DNA from: Curvibacter sp. CHRR-16
GTDB taxonomy: Bacteria; Pseudomonadota; Gammaproteobacteria; Burkholderiales; Burkholderiaceae_C
Direction of reading: 5' to 3'
Length of the DNA stretch: 64,000 nucleotides
Assembly (NCBI RefSeq): GCF_018474005.1
Contig: NZ_JAHCSH010000003.1
Location: forward strand, 124,001-188,000
The position numbers were made by a program, and so were the translations under genes. The notes under the pieces are model-generated. The model saw nothing but the letters and a program-made list of their open reading frames with translations. It was not told where the DNA came from and did not search any database. How positions within the stretch are numbered: position 1 is the stretch's first letter; the number at the start of each line of letters is the position of its first letter. This document shows, piece after piece, positions 38,310 through 46,949 of this stretch.

Positions 38310-39842
38310 CTAATGCAGGCCAGATGCGCAGGCCACAATGGCCTCGGCATCGAAATCGGCTTGGGCGTATTCCCGCACCATGCGGCCACGGTGCATCACG
38401 ATGATGCGGTTCGATAGGTGCATGACTTCGGGCAACTCGCTGGACACCAAAATGACCGCCAGCCCCTGCGCTGCCATCTGGGCAATCAGCTCGTACACCG
38501 CTTGCTTGGCCCCTACGTCAATGCCCTTGGTGGGCTCATCCAAAATGACGATGTGCGGGTTCAAGCCCAGCCACTTGGCGATCACCACCTTTTGCTGGTT
38601 GCCACCGGACAAGCCCGACAGCGCAATGTCTTGGCTGGCGGTTTTGATGCGCAAGCGATCGATGAGCTTTTGCGCAAACGCCTGCTCTTTGGCGGGTGAC
38701 AGCCACACCCCGTGCGACAAGTCTGCGGTATCGGTCACCGGCCCTGCCAGGCCCGCCAAACTCAGGTTGTGGCGCACCGAAAAATCCAAAATGCCGCCTT
38801 GGCGCTGGCGCTCTTCGGGCACATAGGCCAAGCCTGCGGCCACGGCGTCGGCGGGTTTGCGTATGTCCACCACCTGCCCGGCTACGCGCACAGTGCCATG
38901 GGCTTGGGGGTTGAGCCCCATCAGCGCCAGCATGGCCTCGCTGCGCCCAGCACCGACCAAGCCATAAAAGCCCAGTATTTCGCCCTTGTGCAGTTCAAAG
39001 CCAATGTCGTTGAACTCGGTTGGGTGGCTCAGGCCCTGTACCTGCAGCAGCACCTCGCCGGGCTGGTGGGTGATGCTGGGGTAAATCTGGTCGATCTCGC
39101 GCCCGGCCATCAGCTTGACCAAGTGCGCTTCGTCGGTCTGGCCAATCTGGCCTTGGCCCACCGAGGAGCCATCGCGCAGCACCACGTAGCGGTCGCAGAC
39201 GGAAAAGATCTCGTCGAACTTGTGCGTGATGAACAGCACCGCCACGCCCTCTTCTTTGAGGTCGCGCACCAGCCCGTAAAAGTCGCGTATCTCTTGCTGC
39301 GACAAGGCGGCGGTGGGTTCATCCAGAATGACCACCTTGGCCTCTTGCGACAAGGCGCGGGCAATCTCGATCAGGTGGCGCTGGGCCAGGCTGAGCTTTT
39401 TCACTGGCGTCGTGGCCGTGAAATTGGCCCCCACGCGGTTGAGCACGGCTTGCGCCAGCTCGTTCATGCGATCCCAGTCCACCCACTGCAGGGGGCCCAG
39501 GGTTTTGTGCGGTTGGCGGCCAATGAAGATGTTCTCGGCCGCGGTGAGTTCTTCAAACATCACCGTCTCTTGGTGCACAGCCACAATGCCGGCCTGCTGC
39601 GCGTCTTGCGCGCGGCCAAACTGTTGGGCGGCACCGCCTAGCAATATCTGCCCCTCGTCGGGCTGGTACACGCCCGTCAAGGTTTTGACCAAGGTGGACT
39701 TGCCCGCCCCGTTCTCCCCTATCAGGGCCAGTACCTCACCGGGCACCAAGTCCAGATCCACGCCCCGCAGGGCATGGGTCGGGCCAAAGCGCTTGTGTAT
39801 GCCCCGCAGCTGCAGCCAGGCAGAAGGTTGTTCAAGCGTCAT
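38310..39842 (-). CDS. rhaT: Rhamnose ABC transporter ATPase RhaT (two ATPase halves)
   Basis: About 510 residues from ATG 39842 (an in-frame GTG lies at 39857). Half 1: Walker A GENGAGKST, signature LSLAQRHLIEIARAL, Walker B VVILDEPTAALS. Half 2: degenerate Walker A-like GLVGAGRSEAM, signature LSGGNQQKVVIAKWL, Walker B IVILDEPTKGIDVG, as usual in RbsA-type CUT2 ATPases. The C-terminal tail ends ASGLH. It starts 22 bases after rhaS. Confidence 0.92.
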   Translation of the reverse strand: MTLEQPSAWLQLRGIHKRFGPTHALRGVDLDLVPGEVLALIGENGAGKSTLVKTLTGVYQPDEGQILLGGAAQQFGRAQDAQQAGIVAVHQETVMFEELTAAENIFIGRQPHKTLGPLQWVDWDRMNELAQAVLNRVGANFTATTPVKKLSLAQRHLIEIARALSQEAKVVILDEPTAALSQQEIRDFYGLVRDLKEEGVAVLFITHKFDEIFSVCDRYVVLRDGSSVGQGQIGQTDEAHLVKLMAGREIDQIYPSITHQPGEVLLQVQGLSHPTEFNDIGFELHKGEILGFYGLVGAGRSEAMLALMGLNPQAHGTVRVAGQVVDIRKPADAVAAGLAYVPEERQRQGGILDFSVRHNLSLAGLAGPVTDTADLSHGVWLSPAKEQAFAQKLIDRLRIKTASQDIALSGLSGGNQQKVVIAKWLGLNPHIVILDEPTKGIDVGAKQAVYELIAQMAAQGLAVILVSSELPEVMHLSNRIIVMHRGRMVREYAQADFDAEAIVACASGLH

Positions 39843-39863
39843 GTCTGCAAGGCCCACCCGCGT

Positions 39864-40853
39864 TTAGAAGAACTTGGCGAACTGGTCGATGTTCTTGGCA
39901 TCGAAGGTGAAGGGTTCGGCCATGGCGGCTTCGTTGTTGGCGTCCAGCGTGGCGGTGCCGACTTTGCCCATGGACAACTTGGCACCGGGTTCGGCCTTGG
40001 CCCCTTTGATCAGATCAGCCGCGATGCGGATAGAGGCATAGCCCAGATCGATAGGATTCCAAATGGCGAAGGACTTGGCCGCACCGCTCTTGACGTAGCC
40101 TTGCATTTCAGAGGGCAAGCCCAGCCCCGTCACGAAGATGGCGCCGACCTTCTTCTCGTCTTGCACGGCCTTGGCAGCAGCCGCTACCCCCACGGTGGTG
40201 GGCGCGACGATGGCTTTGAGGTTGGGGTAGCTCTTGAACAAGCCTTGGGCTTCGCGGTAGCTCTTGTCGGTTTGGTCATCGCCATAGACCACACTCACCA
40301 GCTTGAGGCCGGAGTGCTCGGGCTGGCCCAACACCTTCTTCATTTCGCTGATCCAGATGTTCTGGTTGGTGGCTTGAGCGGTGGCCGACAGCACGGCGAT
40401 TTCGCCGTTCTTGCCAATGGCTTCCTCGGCCAGCTTGACCAGTTTTTCGCCAATCAAGGCGTTGTTGGAGGGGGCCAAGTGCATCAAGCGGCCATCTTTG
40501 CGGATGCCCGAATCAAACGAGATGACCTTGATACCGCGTGCCATGGCCTTTTTGGTCACGGGCACCAGCGCATCGGGGTCGTTGGCCGAGATGACGATGG
40601 CTTTCACGTTCTGGGCGATCAGGCTGTTGATGACCTCAATCTGCCCTTCGGCCGTGGCTTTGGCCGGGCCGGTGTAGATGATTTCCACGTCTTTGAGCTC
40701 TTTGGCCGCCTCTTGGGCCCCCAAATGCACGGCGTCAAAGAAACCATTGCCCAGGCTTTTCACCACCAGAGCGATCTTGTCACCAGCCATAGCTGGTTGT
40801 GCCAATGCTGCAGTCAGCGCTGCAACGGCAACGAGTGCAAATGTCTTTTTCAA
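39864..40853 (-). CDS. rhaS: Rhamnose-binding protein RhaS
   Basis: 329 residues. The start is TTG at 40853: GAGGAGA lies five bases upstream, and the signal peptide (KKTFALVAVAALTAALAQPA, cleavage after AMA) begins right there. The longer frame to 41198 runs into the isomerase gene and is rejected. Mature protein DKIALVVKSLGNGFFDAVHL is a periplasmic ribose-type binding protein (peripla_BP_4): AIVISANDPDALVPVTKKAM, VISFDSGIRKDGRLMHLAPS. It delivers L-rhamnose to RhaTPQ. Confidence 0.92.
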   Translation of the reverse strand: MKKTFALVAVAALTAALAQPAMAGDKIALVVKSLGNGFFDAVHLGAQEAAKELKDVEIIYTGPAKATAEGQIEVINSLIAQNVKAIVISANDPDALVPVTKKAMARGIKVISFDSGIRKDGRLMHLAPSNNALIGEKLVKLAEEAIGKNGEIAVLSATAQATNQNIWISEMKKVLGQPEHSGLKLVSVVYGDDQTDKSYREAQGLFKSYPNLKAIVAPTTVGVAAAAKAVQDEKKVGAIFVTGLGLPSEMQGYVKSGAAKSFAIWNPIDLGYASIRIAADLIKGAKAEPGAKLSMGKVGTATLDANNEAAMAEPFTFDAKNIDQFAKFF

Positions 40854-40939
40854 GGCTGTCTCCTCAATGTAGTAATAGTCCATGGGCTGTGTAAGGGTCG
40901 GATGGCGCCACCCATGACGAGCGCCACCCGAGGGAACCA

Positions 40940-42229
40940 TCAGACGATGCCGCCCCCTCCACCGCGCACGGCGGGGCGTTGGCTGGCAACGGTGCTGCGG
41001 TACTGGCTGGCGCGGTACACCCCCACGGGGTCGATGGCACCGCCCTGCAGCAGCCGCACTTTTTGCAAGATAGGCGTCACATCGGTTCGGAAGGCTTGCT
41101 GGAGCAACTGAGTGGCCGCCAGTGCGTCGTTGTTCTGCTGGGCGGCATCCAGCGCGGCGCGATCCACCAACAGGGCTTGGGCATAGGTGCGCTGGCACTG
41201 CACGGCGCTGCTCATCAGGCTCTCGATGGGGTCGGTCACGTTGTGGCTTTGGTCCAGCATGTAGGCGGGGTCGAAACCTTGGACGCCTTCGTGTGCAGCC
41301 GCAACCAGTTCGTTAAAGACCAAGAACAAGCGGTAGGGCGAGACGCTGCCGGCGTCCAAGTCGTCGTCACCGTACTTGCTGTCATTGAAGTGAAAGCCCG
41401 CCAGCTTGCCTGCGGCAATGAGGCGTGCCACGATCAATTCAATGTTCACATTGGGCGCGTGGTGGCCCAAATCCACCAAACACTGCGCTTGGGGGCCCAG
41501 CGCCGTGGCAGCCAAGTAACTGCTGCCCCAGTCCTGAATGACGGTGCTGTAAAAAGCTGGCTCACAAATCTTGTGTTCCAGAAACATGCGCCAGTCACTG
41601 GGCAATGCCGCATAAATCTGCTGCGTGCTCTCCAGATAGCGGTCAAACGCGCGGCGGAAATGCTGCTGGCCGGGAAAGTTGCTGCCATCGCCAATCCACA
41701 CCGTCAGTGCTTTGCTGCCCAGCGCTTTGCCAATCTCGATGCACTCGATGTTGTGTTCCACCGCTTGGGCGCGGGTGGCTGCATCCGTGTGCGTGAGGCT
41801 GCCAAACTTGTAGCTGTGCGCTTGATTCAACTGGTCGCTGAAGGTGTTGGAGTTCATGGCGTCAAACGCCAAGCCATAGTCCAAGGCGGTTTGGCGCAGT
41901 TCACTCCAGTCGCTGCACTTGTCCCACGGAATGTGCAGCGACACGGTGGGCGTGCAGCGTGTCAACTGGTGGATGACGGCGCAGTCTTGCAGCTTGTCAA
42001 ACACATGGCGGGGCTCACCCAGCCCGGGAAAACGGGCAAAGCGGGTTCCCCCCGTGCCCACGCCCCAGCTAGGGATAGCCACGCCAAAGCCTGCCACTTG
42101 CGCTGTGATGCGGTCTATGTTCATCCCACGGCGCGCCAACTGCTCGCCCAAGTGGGCGTAGTCCGTGTTCATATAGGCCAACTGCTCGTCGTTGTGCTGG
42201 TGCAGGAGCGCTGGATTAATGCTTGTCAT
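40940..42229 (-). CDS. rhaI: L-rhamnose isomerase, rhizobial/RhaI type
   Basis: 429 residues from ATG 42229 with GAGGAGA upstream. TIM-barrel sugar isomerase: SLHIPWDKCSDWSELRQTA, ALTVWIGDGSNFPGQQHFRR, MFLEHKICEPAFYSTVIQDW, CLVDLGHHAPNVNIELIVAR, and AGFHFNDSKYGDDDLDAGSV; the acidic and histidine residues of these motifs form the metal site. It converts L-rhamnose to L-rhamnulose. It belongs to the Rhizobium/Pseudomonas stutzeri-like isomerases, not the E. coli RhaA type. Confidence 0.92.
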   Translation of the reverse strand: MTSINPALLHQHNDEQLAYMNTDYAHLGEQLARRGMNIDRITAQVAGFGVAIPSWGVGTGGTRFARFPGLGEPRHVFDKLQDCAVIHQLTRCTPTVSLHIPWDKCSDWSELRQTALDYGLAFDAMNSNTFSDQLNQAHSYKFGSLTHTDAATRAQAVEHNIECIEIGKALGSKALTVWIGDGSNFPGQQHFRRAFDRYLESTQQIYAALPSDWRMFLEHKICEPAFYSTVIQDWGSSYLAATALGPQAQCLVDLGHHAPNVNIELIVARLIAAGKLAGFHFNDSKYGDDDLDAGSVSPYRLFLVFNELVAAAHEGVQGFDPAYMLDQSHNVTDPIESLMSSAVQCQRTYAQALLVDRAALDAAQQNNDALAATQLLQQAFRTDVTPILQKVRLLQGGAIDPVGVYRASQYRSTVASQRPAVRGGGGGIV

Positions 42230-42261
42230 GCGCTTGTCTCCTCGTTGTGTGCGGTGTGTGC

Positions 42262-44367
42262 TTAGCGCGTGAAGGCGGCCAAGTTGCCCGCATCCACATT
42301 CAAGATGTTGCCGGTGCTCTTGGCCGAGAGGTGCTCTGCGGCAAAGAAGTACGCTGCCTCGGCAATGTCTTCGGGGTAGACGCTGCGTTTGAGCATGCTG
42401 CGGTCGCGGTAGAACTTTTCCAAATCGGCTTCGTCGATCTTGTTGGCCGCCGCACGCTCTTGGCTCCACTGGCCTGTCCAGATCTTGGAACCCCGGATCA
42501 CCGCGTCGGGGTTGACCACGTTGGAGCGAATGCCCAGCGGCGCACCTTCGAGCGCAAAGCTGCGGCTGAGCTGAATTTCGGCCGCCTTGGCAGCGCAGTA
42601 GGCGGTGGCTTGGTTGCTGGCCACCATGCCGTTTTTGCTGGCAATGACGACGATGGAGCCCCCCACGCCCTGCGCCTTCATCATGCGGAAGGCCTCGCGC
42701 CCCACCAAAAAATAACCCGTGGCCAAAATGCTCTGGTTCTTCTCCCACAGCGCCAACGTCGTGTCCTCCAGCGGAGCAGCGGAGGCAATGCCGGCGTTGC
42801 TCACCAAAATGTCCACCCCGCCAAATTCTTGCGCTGCGGCAGCGAATGCGGCTTGCACAGACGCTTCTTGCGTCACGTCGCACACCACGGAGCGCACCAC
42901 GTCTTTGCCAAACTGCTTGCCCATGCCGGCTTGCGCTTGCTGGGCAGCAGCGGGGTCAATGTCGGCCAACACCACGCAGCAGCCCTCGGCCAAGTAGCGG
43001 CGGGCAATGGCCTGCCCAATGCCACCCGCTCCCCCGGTGATGAGGGCAATCTTGCCCACCAGTGGTTTGGGCTTGGGCATGCGCTGCAGCTTGGCTTCTT
43101 CGAGCAGCCAGTATTCGATGTCAAAGGCCTCCTGCTCGGGCAGGCCCACGTAGCGGTCTACCGCATTGGCTTCGCGCATCACGTTGATGGCGTTGACGTA
43201 AAACTCCCCGGCAATGCGGGCAGTGGCTTTGTCCAAGGCAATGGTCACCATGCCGATGCGCGGCAACAAGATAACCACCGGGTTGGGGTCGCGCAGGGCT
43301 GGGCTGGTGGGGCGTTTGCAGCGCTCGTAGTAGGCGGCGTAGTCGGCACGGTACTGGCGCAGCAAGTCGTCCAGACCTTGCTGCAACGCAGCGCCTTGGG
43401 CGGTGTAGACGCTCTCGGGCACCACCAAGGGGCGAATTTTGGTGCGCAGGAAGTGGTCTGGGCACGAGGTACCCAGTGCGGCCAGCGGCTCCAGCTCTTG
43501 CGAATTGACGAACTCCACCACCTCGGGCGAGGTGTTCACGTGCAGCAGCTTGGGGCGGTCTTGCGAGGCCAGGCCGCGCAGCACGGGCAGGAAGCGCGCC
43601 AGCACGGCTGAGCGCTCTGCCGCATCCAGCGAGGTGCTGCGGGCACCGCCAAACACCTGCACCTTCTTGGCCACGCGCTGCTGGGCCAGCCAAGTTTGGG
43701 CTTGGGCGATCAAGTCCACCGTGTTGTCGTAGCAGGACTTGGAGGTATCACCCCAACTGAACAAGCCGTGGCCACCGAGCACGATGCCGCGCAAGCCGGG
43801 ATGTTTGGCGTTGTGTTCGGCCAAGCGCTGGCCCAGCTCGTAACCGGGGCGCAGCCATGGCAGCCAACCCACGGTGCCGCCAAACACCTCGCGGGTGATG
43901 GCTTCGGAGTGCTCCATGGCCGCGATGGCGATCACCGCGTCGGGGTGCATGTGGTCCACATGGGCATAGGGCAAGGACGAGTGCAGTGGCGTGTCGATAG
44001 ACGCAGCGCGGCTGTTCAGGTTGAAGGTGCAGTGCGGCAGGTAGCCCACCATTTCGTCTTCGTGCTCGATGCCGCGGTACAGGCCTTTGAGGGCGCGCAG
44101 CTTGTCCATGTAGAGGGTGGCAAAGCCGTCGAGCTTCATGGAGCCGACATCGCCGCCCGAGCCTTTGACCCAGAGCACTTCGGTGTTCTGGCCTGTGAGC
44201 GGGTCTTTTTGCCAAATCTTGGCCGAGGTGTTGCCACCGCCGTAGTTGGTAATGCGCAGGTCCGAGCCGAGCAGGTTGGAGCGGTACAGCAGCAGGTGTG
44301 CTTCGTCCATGCCCGCTGTGGCGGCATCGTCCCACGATGGAAAAGGTTGGGTGCTGTGTGTGTTCAT
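42262..44367 (-). CDS. rhaD: Bifunctional rhamnulose-1-phosphate aldolase / lactaldehyde dehydrogenase-type SDR
   Basis: 701 residues in two parts. Residues 1 to about 400: class II aldolase/adducin domain with zinc histidines (PYAHVDHMHPDAVIAIAAME, GIVLGGHGLFSWGDT) and the phosphate-binding NYGGGNTSAKI. Residues about 430-701: short-chain dehydrogenase with LVGKIALITGGAGGIGQAIA for NAD and the catalytic Tyr-Lys in TAYCAAKAAEI. This fusion is the RhaD type of Rhizobium; it cleaves rhamnulose-1-phosphate and oxidises or reduces the lactaldehyde product. First gene of the rhamnose operon. Confidence 0.93.
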   Translation of the reverse strand: MNTHSTQPFPSWDDAATAGMDEAHLLLYRSNLLGSDLRITNYGGGNTSAKIWQKDPLTGQNTEVLWVKGSGGDVGSMKLDGFATLYMDKLRALKGLYRGIEHEDEMVGYLPHCTFNLNSRAASIDTPLHSSLPYAHVDHMHPDAVIAIAAMEHSEAITREVFGGTVGWLPWLRPGYELGQRLAEHNAKHPGLRGIVLGGHGLFSWGDTSKSCYDNTVDLIAQAQTWLAQQRVAKKVQVFGGARSTSLDAAERSAVLARFLPVLRGLASQDRPKLLHVNTSPEVVEFVNSQELEPLAALGTSCPDHFLRTKIRPLVVPESVYTAQGAALQQGLDDLLRQYRADYAAYYERCKRPTSPALRDPNPVVILLPRIGMVTIALDKATARIAGEFYVNAINVMREANAVDRYVGLPEQEAFDIEYWLLEEAKLQRMPKPKPLVGKIALITGGAGGIGQAIARRYLAEGCCVVLADIDPAAAQQAQAGMGKQFGKDVVRSVVCDVTQEASVQAAFAAAAQEFGGVDILVSNAGIASAAPLEDTTLALWEKNQSILATGYFLVGREAFRMMKAQGVGGSIVVIASKNGMVASNQATAYCAAKAAEIQLSRSFALEGAPLGIRSNVVNPDAVIRGSKIWTGQWSQERAAANKIDEADLEKFYRDRSMLKRSVYPEDIAEAAYFFAAEHLSAKSTGNILNVDAGNLAAFTR

Positions 44368-44419
44368 GGAGGCGCATGCTAGGCAGGCGCTTCCATTCGT
44401 TCAATTTATGATTACTTAT

Positions 44420-44449
44420 GCATTTCATCAGCAACTTGTGATGAAATGC
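44420..44449. promoter_or_regulatory. 11-bp-arm dyad between rhaD and its LysR regulator
   Basis: GCATTTCATCA (44420-44430) and TGATGAAATGC (44439-44449), perfect arms with an 8-base spacer, in the 159-base divergent gap. The size and position fit a LysR-type operator governing both the rhamnose operon and the regulator. Confidence 0.65.
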
Positions 44450-44526
44450 CTTTCATTGCCCCTTTTGCCCCCCTAAGCCCGTATTTGCGGGCTGTGGCTA
44501 AGGGAAAGTCATAGGCGTTAGAACCG

Positions 44527-45504
44527 ATGAACTTCACATTCAACCTCCGGCATTTGCAGGTTTTCGAGGCCATCGGCTCGCTGGGCGGTTTTTCCAAAGC
44601 GGCCGAACATCTGCGCATGACACAGCCTGCGGTGTCCATGACCATCAAGCAACTGGAATCGGACCTGAATGTGGCCCTGTTCGATGGGCCTGGGCGTCGT
44701 CGCCTATCACCCGCCGGGCAAGAGCTGCTGCTGCACGCCCGCGCTATTTTGAGCCAAGTGCGCGCTGCCGAGTCGGCCATGGCCTTTCACGAACCCAGCG
44801 ACCCCAGCCAGCAAGGCGGGCCGCGTGGCCTGCTGCACTTGGGGGTGGTGTCGCCCGCGCATTACTTTGCGCCCCAGTTGCTGGGCGAGTTCCACCAGCG
44901 CTACCCCGATGTGCGGCTCAAGCTCACCGTGGCCAACCGGGCCGAGCTGCTCACCATGCTGACCGAACACCAGCTGGATGTGGCCATCATGGGCCACCCG
45001 CCTTCGGACGCGGACTTGGATGCCAGCACCTTTGCCCGCCACCCGCACTGCGTGGTGGCACCGGCCCAGCACCCGCTGGCGCAGGAGTCCTTCATCGCCT
45101 GGGAAGACCTGGCGCACGAAACCTTCATCCTGCGCGAACAAGGCTCGGCCACACGGGCGTTTTTCGAGGTGCTGGCGCAAGGCAAGTCGCTGCAGATCGC
45201 CAATAAGATGGAGTTCTCGGGCAACGAGGCGGTCAAGCACGCGGTGCTGTGCGGCTTGGGCATCAGCTTTTTGTCGGCCCATGTGTTCCAGCTAGAGCTC
45301 CAAGCCGGCTTGCTGGCCGTGCTCAACCTGCTGGACATGCCCAAGCACATCGACTGGTGCTTCATCCACCGCCGCGACACCATGCTCACCGGGGTCAACC
45401 AAGCCTTCAAACAGTTTGTGCTCGATGAGGGCATGCGCATCAGCGCCTGCCAGATTGCCAGCCTGACGCCGTCCAAGGACTGGCCGATCAATATTCCGGT
45501 GTAG
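44527..45504 (+). CDS. LysR-type regulator of the rhamnose operon (inferred)
   Basis: 325 residues. N-terminal winged helix FNLRHLQVFEAIGSLGGFSKAAEHLRMTQP with VSMTIKQLESDLNVALFD, then the two-lobed effector domain of CbbR-like LysR proteins (LLHLGVVSPAHYFAPQLLGE). It is divergent from rhaD with a strong dyad between them. In Rhizobium the rhamnose cluster is controlled by a DeoR-type RhaR, so a LysR protein would be a different solution here. The 3' end overlaps the convergent small gene by 17 bases. Confidence 0.88.
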   Translation: MNFTFNLRHLQVFEAIGSLGGFSKAAEHLRMTQPAVSMTIKQLESDLNVALFDGPGRRRLSPAGQELLLHARAILSQVRAAESAMAFHEPSDPSQQGGPRGLLHLGVVSPAHYFAPQLLGEFHQRYPDVRLKLTVANRAELLTMLTEHQLDVAIMGHPPSDADLDASTFARHPHCVVAPAQHPLAQESFIAWEDLAHETFILREQGSATRAFFEVLAQGKSLQIANKMEFSGNEAVKHAVLCGLGISFLSAHVFQLELQAGLLAVLNLLDMPKHIDWCFIHRRDTMLTGVNQAFKQFVLDEGMRISACQIASLTPSKDWPINIPV

Positions 45505-45832
45505 TAGTTGGGCTGTTATGGACCAAATAGGCTTGGGCCATTTCCCCTACCCTGCGTCGGCCCGGGTTGCCGCCATGCATCCATTCCTCGGGCGGAAACA
45601 GATCGAACAAACCGACCTTGATGAGTGTGGGGATCGCCAACTCCAGCTCCGCCTCGACGGGCCCGCGCTCGCCGGCGTTGTACAGATTGATGTTGTGGAG
45701 CATGGTGGCGACCGTGCCGGTTTGCACCCTGCTGCCATCTTTGAGTTGCACAGACGGCAAGACCTCGCCTTCGGACACGATTTTGTGATTGACCGCTGCG
45801 AGTTGGTCGGTGTTTGGAACGTTATGGGTCAT
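45488..45832 (-). CDS. Conserved small protein, possibly DUF7709
   Basis: 114 residues, soluble, no signal peptide. The most notable block is LKDGSRVQTGTVATMLHNIN followed by LYNAGERGPVEAELELAIPT and LIKVGLFDLFPPEEW. I recall similar short proteins in Pseudomonas and Burkholderiales, possibly listed as DUF7709, but I am not certain. Function unknown. It lies downstream of the truncated antitoxin gene on the same strand. Confidence 0.7.
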   Translation of the reverse strand: MTHNVPNTDQLAAVNHKIVSEGEVLPSVQLKDGSRVQTGTVATMLHNINLYNAGERGPVEAELELAIPTLIKVGLFDLFPPEEWMHGGNPGRRRVGEMAQAYLVHNSPTTTPEY

Positions 45833-45885
45833 GGTGTTGTGTGTTGTCTTTGAAAGAACTTAACCCGGCGCTCCATCGCACGGGA

Positions 45886-46122
45886 CTACGCTGGACTTGG
45901 TTTGGGTGGATTGATTAGTGCTTGGGCAAAGGCTTGCTGGTCTTCGATAAACAAGCGGATGACCTCGGCCTGCTCTATCGCCTGCTGCGCAGCGCTTTGC
46001 ACCGCAGCCACCACAAAGTCTGTCATGGTGCGACCTTGCAGCTCCGCTGCACGCTTGAGCATGGCATGCAGATCCGCACTTATTCGGGCTTCCAAGCGGG
46101 CGGTGGTTACGGCAGTTCCCAT
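45886..46122 (-). CDS. DUF1778 / TacA-like antitoxin, apparently truncated and without toxin
   Basis: 78 residues. Ribbon-helix-helix N-terminus (TARLEARISADLHAMLKRAAE, LQGRTMTDFVVAAVQSAAQQ) followed by the helix EVIRLFIEDQQAFAQALINPP, typical of DUF1778 antitoxins that pair with GNAT acetyltransferase toxins. Family proteins usually continue about 15-20 residues beyond the NPP motif with a toxin-neutralising tail; this one stops at KPSPA. No acetyltransferase gene follows; the next gene is the small conserved protein at 45488-45832. Confidence 0.8.
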   Translation of the reverse strand: MGTAVTTARLEARISADLHAMLKRAAELQGRTMTDFVVAAVQSAAQQAIEQAEVIRLFIEDQQAFAQALINPPKPSPA

Positions 46123-46414
46123 GGGGTTCTCCTGTTTAGCTGAGTTTGATTACCCGGCAGTTTGCCGTACATAGCAACCATACTTAGCTTGAAACGGTTC
46201 TGACACAGTGCGTGCGCTGGACACTTTAGCGCATAACTAAAATAAATATATTGTTTCAACTCTCAGCACAATCGTCATAGCTTTCAGCACTGGCGCGTTC
46301 ATGCCAAGTATTTTACCGATGAGCGTTAATATAAATATCCTTTATTATTTTCAATCACCTACAAAATAATATAGCATTACTTGCCGGAGTATTGAAAATT
46401 ATTTAAACACAGAA
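46123..46414. other. AT-rich intergenic stretch, no gene seen
   Basis: About 290 bases with a marked AT-rich character from 46230 onward (runs such as ATAAATATATTG). I see no open frame, repeat or terminator in it. The base composition matches the AT-rich gene that follows, suggesting they arrived together. Confidence 0.5.
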
Positions 46415-46870
46415 CTAATACTTACCCCTTCTTTTCTGAATATCATGCCATGCCCAAGAAGCATTTTCTAAATTTATTCTGACGTAAAAAACACATATGA
46501 CAAATATCAACAACATGATTAACAACAACCAGAGTGGTGCTTCATTGCATGCAATCAAAAACATTACCGCATAAAGTATCGACCCATACAATCCCACCAA
46601 CGTCAAAATTAATGCATTCCCTAAATTTGCATATGGCTCCATTTTTTTTAGAACCTGATTGACTTCTGGCGCATATCCTTTCCTATTTTTAAAACCATCA
46701 TAAACATGTAAAGTTAATCTCACAACAACAGCTCGACCACTTTTTCCAAAAGCCAACCAACATAACCTACTAATACATATAATAAAGCAGACAAACAAAA
46801 GGAAGTTAATCTGCGGAACATATGGTGTACCTTGCAGGTACTCAACTAAAAATTCAATCATTTCTAACAT
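46415..46870 (-). CDS. AT-rich membrane protein of unknown function
   Basis: 151 residues from ATG 46870, chosen because GGAG lies six bases upstream (an in-frame ATG at 46891 is also possible). Three to four hydrophobic segments: INFLLFVCFIICISRLCWLA, LILTLVGLYGSILYAVMFLI and PLWLLLIMLLIFVICVFYV, with a basic loop between the first and second (FKNRKGYAPEVNQVLKKMEP) and a basic C-terminus KRRGKY. I do not recognise the family. Codon use is AT-rich, unlike metY next door. An 18-base palindrome lies just upstream of the start. Confidence 0.65.
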   Translation of the reverse strand: MLEMIEFLVEYLQGTPYVPQINFLLFVCFIICISRLCWLAFGKSGRAVVVRLTLHVYDGFKNRKGYAPEVNQVLKKMEPYANLGNALILTLVGLYGSILYAVMFLIACNEAPLWLLLIMLLIFVICVFYVRINLENASWAWHDIQKRRGKY

Positions 46871-46899
46871 GCGATCTCCGATTGCTAACATGTTAGCAA
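46864..46899. promoter_or_regulatory. 18-bp palindrome plus half-site at the membrane-protein gene start
   Basis: TTGCTAACATGTTAGCAA (46882-46899) is perfectly symmetric. Its half CTAACATG occurs again at 46864-46871, exactly 21 bases from the copy at 46885-46892, two helical turns. Candidate operator for the membrane-protein gene or for metY. Confidence 0.5.
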
Positions 46900-46928
46900 C
46901 AAAGAAATCTCATTTTCGCTGACATGGA

Positions 46929-46949
46929 CTTAGACGTTTTTCGTCTAAG
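46929..46949 (+). promoter_or_regulatory. 8-bp hairpin in the metY leader
   Basis: CTTAGACG (46929-46936), loop TTTTT, CGTCTAAG (46942-46949). It lies 89 bases before metY. It could act as the end of an upstream minus-strand transcript start region, an operator, or a leader structure. It does not match a SAM riboswitch class that I know. Confidence 0.35.

Noticed and set aside
40854..41198. Upstream extension of the rhaS frame
   Set aside because: It overlaps the isomerase gene and precedes the signal peptide; the TTG at 40853 has a ribosome site.
42230..42883. Upstream extension of the rhamnose isomerase frame
   Set aside because: The extension lies inside rhaD and has Arg/Cys/His-rich nonsense; the ATG at 42229 has a strong ribosome site.
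42223..43611. 462-codon plus-strand open frame opposite rhaD
   Set aside because: Antisense shadow of the clearly recognised bifunctional aldolase gene.
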